Positions 59,121 through 64,000 of a stretch of DNA of 64,000 nucleotides are shown piece after piece (within the stretch, counting starts at the first letter, position 1; the number at the start of each line of letters is the position of its first letter). The notes beneath the pieces were generated by a model that saw nothing but the letters and a program-made list of their open reading frames with translations, was not told the DNA's origin and did not search any database. Origin of the DNA: Streptomyces toyocaensis (lineage in GTDB: Bacteria; Actinomycetota; Actinomycetes; Streptomycetales; Streptomycetaceae); assembly GCF_000725125.1 (NCBI RefSeq), contig NZ_JFCB01000001.1:124001-188000 (forward strand). The letters are read 5' to 3'. The position numbers and the translations under genes are program-made.

Positions 59121-60295
59121 TGCCCGGGGACCTCACCGTGGGAATCCACGACCTGTCCGTCGCGACGACGCAGTACGTCCTGACGCACGAGACGCTGGCC
59201 GGCCACAACGGCACGGGTGTCGCCAAGTACCACCGGGGCATCGGCCAGCGCGCGATGAGCGTGCCGGCCGCCGACGAGGACATCGTGACGATGGCCGCCG
59301 ACGCCGCCGCGCCCGTCGTCGCCCGGCACGGCGCCGACCGGATCAGGACGGTGGTCTTCGCGACCGAGACGTCCGTCGACCAGTCGAAGGCGGCGGGGGT
59401 CTACGTCCACTCGCTGCTGGGGCTGCCGTCCGCCGCCCGCGTCGTGGAGCTCAAGCAGGCCTGCTACAGCGGGACGGCGGCCCTGCAGTTCGCCATGGGA
59501 CTCGTGCACCGGGACCCCTCGGAGCAGGTCCTCGTGATCGCCAGTGACGTCTCCAGGTACGAGCTGGGCAGTCCGGGCGAGGCGACGCAGGGCGCCGCGG
59601 CGGTGGCCATGCTGGTCGGCGCGGATCCGGCACTGGTGCGCCTGGAGGACCGGTCAGGGATGTTCACCGCCGACATCATGGACTTCTGGCGGCCGAACTA
59701 CCTCACCACCGCCCTGGTCGACGGCCGGGAGTCCATCTCCGCCTACCTGCAGGCGGTGGAAGGCGCGTGGAAGGACTACACCGAGCGCGGCGGCCGGAAG
59801 CTCGGCGAGTTCAGCGCCTTCTGCTACCACCAGCCGTTCACGAAGATGGCCCACAAGGCGCACCGGCACCTGCTCCAGCACAACGGTCACGCCGCCGACG
59901 AGGAGGAGATCACCCGCGCCATAGGCCACACGACGGCCTACAACGTCGAGATCGGCAACAGCTACACCGCGTCGATGTACGTCGGGCTGGCCTCGCTGCT
60001 CGACCACGCCGACGACCTGAGCGGTGAGGTCATCGGCTTCCTGAGCTACGGGTCCGGCAGCGTCGCGGAGTTCTTCGCCGGCACCGTCGTCCCGGGATAC
60101 CGCGCGCGGTTGCGCTCCGACGCGCACCGCGAGGCGATAGGCCGCCGGCAGCAGATCGACTACGCCAGGTACCGCGAGCTCCACGAGCGGTCCTTCCCGG
60201 CCGACGGCGGGGACCATCCCACGCCGCGGGAGACCACGGGGCCGTACCGGCTCGTCGGGCTCTCCGGCCACAAGCGCATCTACGCGGCGCGGTAA
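59120..60295 (+). CDS. mvaS: 3-hydroxy-3-methylglutaryl-CoA synthase
   Basis: A 391-residue thiolase-fold enzyme condensing acetyl-CoA with acetoacetyl-CoA. The catalytic triad is visible: Glu in VVFATETSVDQSKA (E83), Cys in VELKQACYSGTAALQ (C115) and His in FCYHQPFTKMAHKAH (H237). IGHTTAYNVEIGNSYTASMY and LSYGSGSVAEFFAGTV are further signatures. ATG 59120 is 6 nt after GGAGG. It is the last of the pathway genes; the prenyltransferase starts 65 bp later. Confidence 0.95.
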   Translation: MPGDLTVGIHDLSVATTQYVLTHETLAGHNGTGVAKYHRGIGQRAMSVPAADEDIVTMAADAAAPVVARHGADRIRTVVFATETSVDQSKAAGVYVHSLLGLPSAARVVELKQACYSGTAALQFAMGLVHRDPSEQVLVIASDVSRYELGSPGEATQGAAAVAMLVGADPALVRLEDRSGMFTADIMDFWRPNYLTTALVDGRESISAYLQAVEGAWKDYTERGGRKLGEFSAFCYHQPFTKMAHKAHRHLLQHNGHAADEEEITRAIGHTTAYNVEIGNSYTASMYVGLASLLDHADDLSGEVIGFLSYGSGSVAEFFAGTVVPGYRARLRSDAHREAIGRRQQIDYARYRELHERSFPADGGDHPTPRETTGPYRLVGLSGHKRIYAAR

Positions 60296-60360
60296 GGACC
60301 CACCGCGCCCATCAGCTGTCTGCGCATGCGACCGCATGCCTCAATCGCTTGGAGTCGTAC

Positions 60361-61248
60361 ATGTCCACAACCTCCGAGGCGGACGAGATCTATTCCGCCG
60401 TCACGGAAACAGCAGGACGGCTGGGCATAGCCTTTTCGCGCGACAAGGTCCGTCCCATTCTTTCGGCGTACGGGGACGCCTTCGCGCATGCCATGCCATT
60501 GGCCTTCAGGATGGCGACCGGTCCGCGGCACGCGGGTGATGTCGACTGCCGTTTCATCACGCACCCGAAGGACCGGAACCCGTATCCGCTGGCCGTGTCC
60601 AAAGGGCTCACCCCGAGGACGAGCCACCCCGTCGGAGCCTTGCTCCCGGACATCGAGGAACGCTTTCCGGTCGACGGGTTCGGTATCGACTTCGGAGTGG
60701 TGAGCGGCTTCACGAAGGTCTATGCGGGCTTCGCTCCGAAGGACCTGCAGAAGGTGTCGGAGCTCGTCGGGACACCGGCCATGCCGGACAGCCTCGCCCA
60801 CAACTTCGACTTCTTCGTCCGTAACGGCCTGGACGACAAGGTCGCGTTCGTTGCGGTCGACTACCTGCACAGAACCGTGAACGTGTACTTCAACGACGTG
60901 CCCGCGGCATGCTTCGAGGCCGACGGAATCCGGCGGATGCTCCGTGACATCGGACTGCCGGAGCCGAGCGAGCGCATGCTCGGGATCGGCAGCCGGGCCT
61001 TCGGGCTCTACATCACCCTGAACTGGGACTCTCCGGCGATCGAGCGGTTCTGCTTCGGTGTGACGACCACGGACCTGTCGAGCCTTCCCGTTCCCGTCGA
61101 GCCACAGCTCGAGAAATTCGCAGAGAGCGTTCCCTACGGCGGCGCGGACCGAAAATTCGTGTACGGCGTCGCCGCGGCCGCCGAAGGGGAGTACTACAAA
61201 CTCGAGACGCACTACAAGTGGAATCCCGGGACCGTGGCCTTCATCTGA
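60361..61248 (+). CDS. ABBA aromatic prenyltransferase (NphB/CloQ family)
   Basis: A 295-residue soluble enzyme that transfers a prenyl group to an aromatic carbon. It aligns along its length with NphB: EIYSAVTETAGRLGIAFSRD near the start, AVSKGLTPRTSHPVGALLPD, FGVVSGFTKVYAGFAPKDLQ, VAVDYLHRTVNVYFNDVP, LYITLNWDSPAIERFCFGVT and EYYKLETHYKWNPGTVAFI at the end. The DDxxD motif is absent, as in this family. ATG 60361 has GGAG 6 nt upstream; a TTG at 60349 is less likely. It lies behind a complete mevalonate pathway and GGPP synthase, so its donor may be GPP, FPP or GGPP; the acceptor is not encoded in the visible part. Confidence 0.9.
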   Translation: MSTTSEADEIYSAVTETAGRLGIAFSRDKVRPILSAYGDAFAHAMPLAFRMATGPRHAGDVDCRFITHPKDRNPYPLAVSKGLTPRTSHPVGALLPDIEERFPVDGFGIDFGVVSGFTKVYAGFAPKDLQKVSELVGTPAMPDSLAHNFDFFVRNGLDDKVAFVAVDYLHRTVNVYFNDVPAACFEADGIRRMLRDIGLPEPSERMLGIGSRAFGLYITLNWDSPAIERFCFGVTTTDLSSLPVPVEPQLEKFAESVPYGGADRKFVYGVAAAAEGEYYKLETHYKWNPGTVAFI

Positions 61249-61395
61249 TCGAAAAGCCGGTATGCGCGCAGCTCCTGGCGCCGTGAACATGCACCGCCGG
61301 GAACTGCGCGCGGTCGGCCATGCCCGAAAACGGCCGGCGCACAGGTTTTTCTCCAGTCCCTCACCGACCACCAGGCATCCAGACAGGAGTGCGCC

Positions 61396-63045
61396 ATGAG
61401 ACCAGTGAACACATTGCACAGGGCCCTCATTCCGTGGCCCGCGGAAGTCGACCCGGAGCACCTGCGCGAGGCCACATCGCGGTTGGTCACACATGTCAGC
61501 GGTCAGGTCGACGACGGGGGCGCGATACGCGGGGAGTGCCACAGCCGGGTGCTGGAATCCGCGCTCGCGCTGTCGCTGATGACGCGCACCGGTGCCGCCT
61601 CGCCGGCCCGGGACCGGGTACTCGCCTTCCTCCGGGAACACCTCGACTCCCCGCATGAGTTCGACCGGGTCCTCGCCACGCTGGCAGTCGGGCGCGCCAC
61701 CGACCGGGCATCCGCCGCGGACGCCGACATCGTCGGCAAGCTCACCGAGGCGCTGCTCGGCGCCGCACCGGCGTTCATCTCCGGCCGCCGGCGCAGGATG
61801 CTGTACGCCGTGCTGTCGCTGTTCGGATGCCCGGTGCCGCCCGACGCCGCCCCGGAAGCCGACGAGAAGGCCCCCACGGATTCCGTCCACTCCTGGGCCG
61901 CCGTCCAGCAGGCCGCGGTCACGCTGGTCCTCTCCAACGCCTCGGGCGTCAGCAACGGAGCCACGTCCGCCGCACTGCGGACGCTGAACGCCGTGCGTCC
62001 GGCGACGACGGTGTGGGAGGGCTACGTACTGCTGCACCTGCTGTCGCTGCACGGGCTCGCCGGCGTACCCGGGCAGGAGGAGACCGTCCGCAGCGGCCTG
62101 CGGACCCTGCTGCGGTACCAGCGTGACGACGGCGGCTTCCCGTTCGTGGTGGACCTCCAGCACTGGTGCACGTCGACCGCCGGCATCGCGCTCGCCGCAG
62201 CCGGTTCGCGCCCCGGCGTGCTGCGGGCCATGGCGGAGGCGCTGGTCGCCCACGAGGTCGACGAGTCGCAGCGCTCCCTGTGCCTCTCCCTCTCCCGCGG
62301 TGAGCCGCTGGCGGACGGCTGGTCCTTCGGTCCCCGTGTGGCGCAGAACGACGTCGACTGCACCTCGTGCATCCTGGAGTTCCTGCACGGCGTCGACCCC
62401 GTCGGCCACGGCGGCGCCGTGCGGCGCGGCGTGGACGCGCTGCTCGCCGTCCAGGGCGCCGACGGAGGGTTCCCCACCTATGTCGCCGGCGCCGCCTCCG
62501 AGCCGTGCATGACCGCCGCGGCCGTCAACGCGCTCGCCCCGCACCCCTCCACCCGGCCGGCCCGGCAGCGTGCTCTGGCGTTCCTGGCCGGCAGCCAGCT
62601 CCCGGACGGCGGATTCGAACCGGGGTGGAGCCGCAGCCGGCTGCACGCGATGTTCCGTGCGCGCCTCGCGGCCTGCACGGCCGGCCCGGACGACCACCGT
62701 GCGGCCCGCATGGCCGAACGGATCGACCACTCGGTGCGTGAGACGCAGAACCCCGACGGCGGCTGGGGGATGCAGCCGGGCGATCCCAGCGACCCCATCA
62801 GCACCGCCTACGGGCTGATCATCCTGTGCTACGGGACCGCGTCGCCGCCCGTCGGGCGCGCCCTGTCCTGGCTGCTCGCCCACCAGAACGCGGACGGCGG
62901 CTACAGCGGCCCGCCCGACATGGTCGGCCCCCGCCCGTTCCCGTACCACATCCCGGTCCTGACCGACGCCCCCGTGCTCCTCGCGCTGGGGCACGTGCGC
63001 CACCGGGTGCAGGGCACGGCGACCCTGCTCAGAGACGTGGCATAG
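61396..63045 (+). CDS. Class II terpene cyclase-like protein with variant DxDD (DVDC)
   Basis: A 549-residue protein of the prenyltransferase/squalene-oxidase-repeat fold, the length of bacterial beta-gamma class II diterpene cyclases. Several QW-like repeats are present: YQRDDGGFPFVVDL, VQGADGGFPTYV, SQLPDGGFEPGW, TQNPDGGWGMQPG and HQNADGGYSGPP. At the position of the catalytic DxDD acid motif the sequence is QNDVDCTSCILEFL (D319, D321, C322), so the last Asp is Cys. No class I DDxxD was seen. ACAGGAG precedes ATG 61396. It could start cyclisation of GGPP or of a prenylated aromatic product by protonation. Loss of one Asp may change or abolish that activity. Confidence 0.8.
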   Translation: MRPVNTLHRALIPWPAEVDPEHLREATSRLVTHVSGQVDDGGAIRGECHSRVLESALALSLMTRTGAASPARDRVLAFLREHLDSPHEFDRVLATLAVGRATDRASAADADIVGKLTEALLGAAPAFISGRRRRMLYAVLSLFGCPVPPDAAPEADEKAPTDSVHSWAAVQQAAVTLVLSNASGVSNGATSAALRTLNAVRPATTVWEGYVLLHLLSLHGLAGVPGQEETVRSGLRTLLRYQRDDGGFPFVVDLQHWCTSTAGIALAAAGSRPGVLRAMAEALVAHEVDESQRSLCLSLSRGEPLADGWSFGPRVAQNDVDCTSCILEFLHGVDPVGHGGAVRRGVDALLAVQGADGGFPTYVAGAASEPCMTAAAVNALAPHPSTRPARQRALAFLAGSQLPDGGFEPGWSRSRLHAMFRARLAACTAGPDDHRAARMAERIDHSVRETQNPDGGWGMQPGDPSDPISTAYGLIILCYGTASPPVGRALSWLLAHQNADGGYSGPPDMVGPRPFPYHIPVLTDAPVLLALGHVRHRVQGTATLLRDVA

Positions 63046-63077
63046 CGGCGGTACCACTCGCCGACAGGACACGACAT

Positions 63078-63119
63078 GCCGACTGCCGGCGAAGCCATCG
63101 GGCTTCGCCGGCAGTCGGC
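63078..63119. terminator. Bidirectional terminator: perfect 19 bp stem, ATCG loop
   Basis: Arms GCCGACTGCCGGCGAAGCC / GGCTTCGCCGGCAGTCGGC separated by 4 nt, centred between the converging cyclase and haloperoxidase-like genes. Confidence 0.88.
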
Positions 63120-63137
63120 TGTGGACGGTGAGGAGGG

Positions 63138-64000
63138 TCAGCCGCCGTTCACCTTGCGCTGAACGTACTCGTAGGCGAGGTCGCCGATCTGCGGAGCGTA
63201 CTGGGACGCCGCCTCGATGGAGGCGCGGAAGTTCTGACCGCCCCAGAGACGGCTCTCACCGCATTCCCGGGCGAAGTCCGTCAGGCTGCTCCAGCGCAGC
63301 GTCATGTCCTCGGCCGGGGTGACTCCCGGCTCGACGAAGGAGGAGCCCTTGGCGACGGAGTGGGCGATGTTGAGCGTGTCCGTGCCGGTGAAACGCCGTG
63401 TCAGGTGGGCGAAGGCCAGGCACTCCGCGGCTTCCGCGGAGGGGTACTCGGGGTGGTCGGGAGCCTTGACCGGGTGGTCGGCGGGCCAGGCGTCCAGATA
63501 AGCCCGCCACTCGTCGCCCCTGAGGTCGTTGACGGTCCCCTCTCCGGGGCCGCCCCACGCCGTCACCTTCTTCTTCCCGTACAGGTGGCGGATGGCGCTG
63601 AACGGCCGGACCGAGTCGTACTTCCGCTTCAGGTGCCAGGTGGCGATGGAGAGATCGTAGAACCCGATGTCGCGCACGACGGTGTAGTGAATGGTCTTCT
63701 CGACGTCGTACCTTCCCCCGACGATGACCGGCACCGTACCGACGAGTCCGAAGGTGTCGAAGTTGCTGTTGAAGAGTTCAGCGGCCATCTTCCGGCGGTC
63801 GTCCAGGAGCGCCGATGCCCTGAGAACCTCGTCGGCCTGTCGTTTGTAGGCCGTGTGGTGGTGGTGGTTGCTCTTCCACGGGGGAGACACCTTGAACCGG
63901 GTGGGACTGTCGTACGTGAACGGTTTGACCCGGCCGAAGTGCGGAGTGGCGAACTTCTGGACGGTGAAGACACCGTTCTTCTCGAACGTGTTCGGCTGCC
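63138..64000 (-). CDS. Vanadium-dependent haloperoxidase-like protein lacking the axial histidine, partial
   Basis: 287 C-terminal residues are visible; the frame is open to the right edge with ATPHFGRVKPFTYDSPTRF, so the start lies outside. The acid-phosphatase/haloperoxidase fold is recognised by WHLKRKYDSVRPFSAIRHLY (Lys and Arg of motif 1), HPEYPSAEAAECLAFAHLTR (motif 2, PSA-E in place of PSGH) and GESRLWGGQNFRASIEAA (motif 3). In motif 3 the vanadate-coordinating His of the usual SRxxxGxHF is Asn. Genuine halogenation is therefore doubtful; meroterpenoid clusters are known to contain haloperoxidase relatives that do rearrangements without halogenation. It converges with the cyclase across a terminator. 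Confidence 0.75.
   Translation of the reverse strand, partial: QPNTFEKNGVFTVQKFATPHFGRVKPFTYDSPTRFKVSPPWKSNHHHHTAYKRQADEVLRASALLDDRRKMAAELFNSNFDTFGLVGTVPVIVGGRYDVEKTIHYTVVRDIGFYDLSIATWHLKRKYDSVRPFSAIRHLYGKKKVTAWGGPGEGTVNDLRGDEWRAYLDAWPADHPVKAPDHPEYPSAEAAECLAFAHLTRRFTGTDTLNIAHSVAKGSSFVEPGVTPAEDMTLRWSSLTDFARECGESRLWGGQNFRASIEAASQYAPQIGDLAYEYVQRKVNGG

Noticed and set aside
1-64000. tRNA, rRNA, CRISPR, transposase or phage genes
   Set aside because: No cloverleaf with a TTCGA-type arm, no spaced direct repeats and no transposase or integrase motifs were seen on either strand.

Overview
The window is high-GC actinobacterial DNA, almost certainly Streptomyces. Nearly every codon ends in G or C, GTG starts are common, purine-rich Shine-Dalgarno sites abound, genes are often translationally coupled through ATGA/GTGA overlaps, and only one TTA (bldA-type) codon was found in a recognised gene. 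No rRNA, tRNA, CRISPR array, insertion sequence or replication origin was seen.

Layout. (1) 0-1.4 kb: the start of an FhuF-like ferric-siderophore reductase behind an IdeR/DmdR-type iron box, then a GntR regulator. (2) 1.5-11.1 kb: a purine-oxidation locus with a PucR regulator, divergent from a three-subunit molybdenum xanthine-dehydrogenase-type enzyme, an AzgA-like nucleobase permease and the XdhC maturation factor. (3) 11.2-19.8 kb: cell-envelope functions, namely an SRPBCC protein, a lipoprotein polysaccharide deacetylase with an altered metal site, a tightly coupled six-gene glycan operon (three GT2 enzymes, two heptosyltransferase-like GT9 enzymes and a GmhB-like phosphatase), a DUF3040 membrane protein and a pyruvyltransferase. 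(4) 19.9-30.1 kb: a winged-helix protein, a large LAL regulator, a GAF-LuxR regulator divergent from two coupled acyl-CoA synthetases, a GNAT fragment and a TIGR04222 protein. (5) 30.3-35 kb: the second half of purine catabolism (OHCU decarboxylase, HIU hydrolase, urate oxidase, 8-oxoguanine deaminase) ending in two very strong terminators and a decayed NCS2 permease. (6) 35-43.8 kb: an exonuclease, two peptidoglycan hydrolases (the muramidase behind a DasR-like element), a thioesterase, an AlaA-type transaminase divergent from an HxlR regulator, a GNAT and a secreted VWA pair. (7) 43.8-47 kb: two divergent NIS siderophore synthetases standing alone.

(8) 47.4-64 kb is the most interesting part: a terpenoid biosynthetic cluster that runs off the right edge. 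Two LAL-type regulators (one without an ATPase domain and carrying the TTA codon) flank the left side. A continuous coupled operon follows: a polyprenyl (probably geranylgeranyl) diphosphate synthase and then the full mevalonate pathway in the order mevalonate kinase, diphosphomevalonate decarboxylase, phosphomevalonate kinase, type 2 isopentenyl diphosphate isomerase, HMG-CoA reductase, HMG-CoA synthase. Behind it come an NphB/CloQ-type aromatic prenyltransferase and a class II terpene-cyclase-like protein whose DxDD motif reads DVDC. A convergent vanadium-haloperoxidase-like protein lacks the vanadate-anchoring histidine. Together these suggest a prenylated or cyclised aromatic meroterpenoid with unusual tailoring enzymes. 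The operon also carries two strong palindromes in its promoter region.
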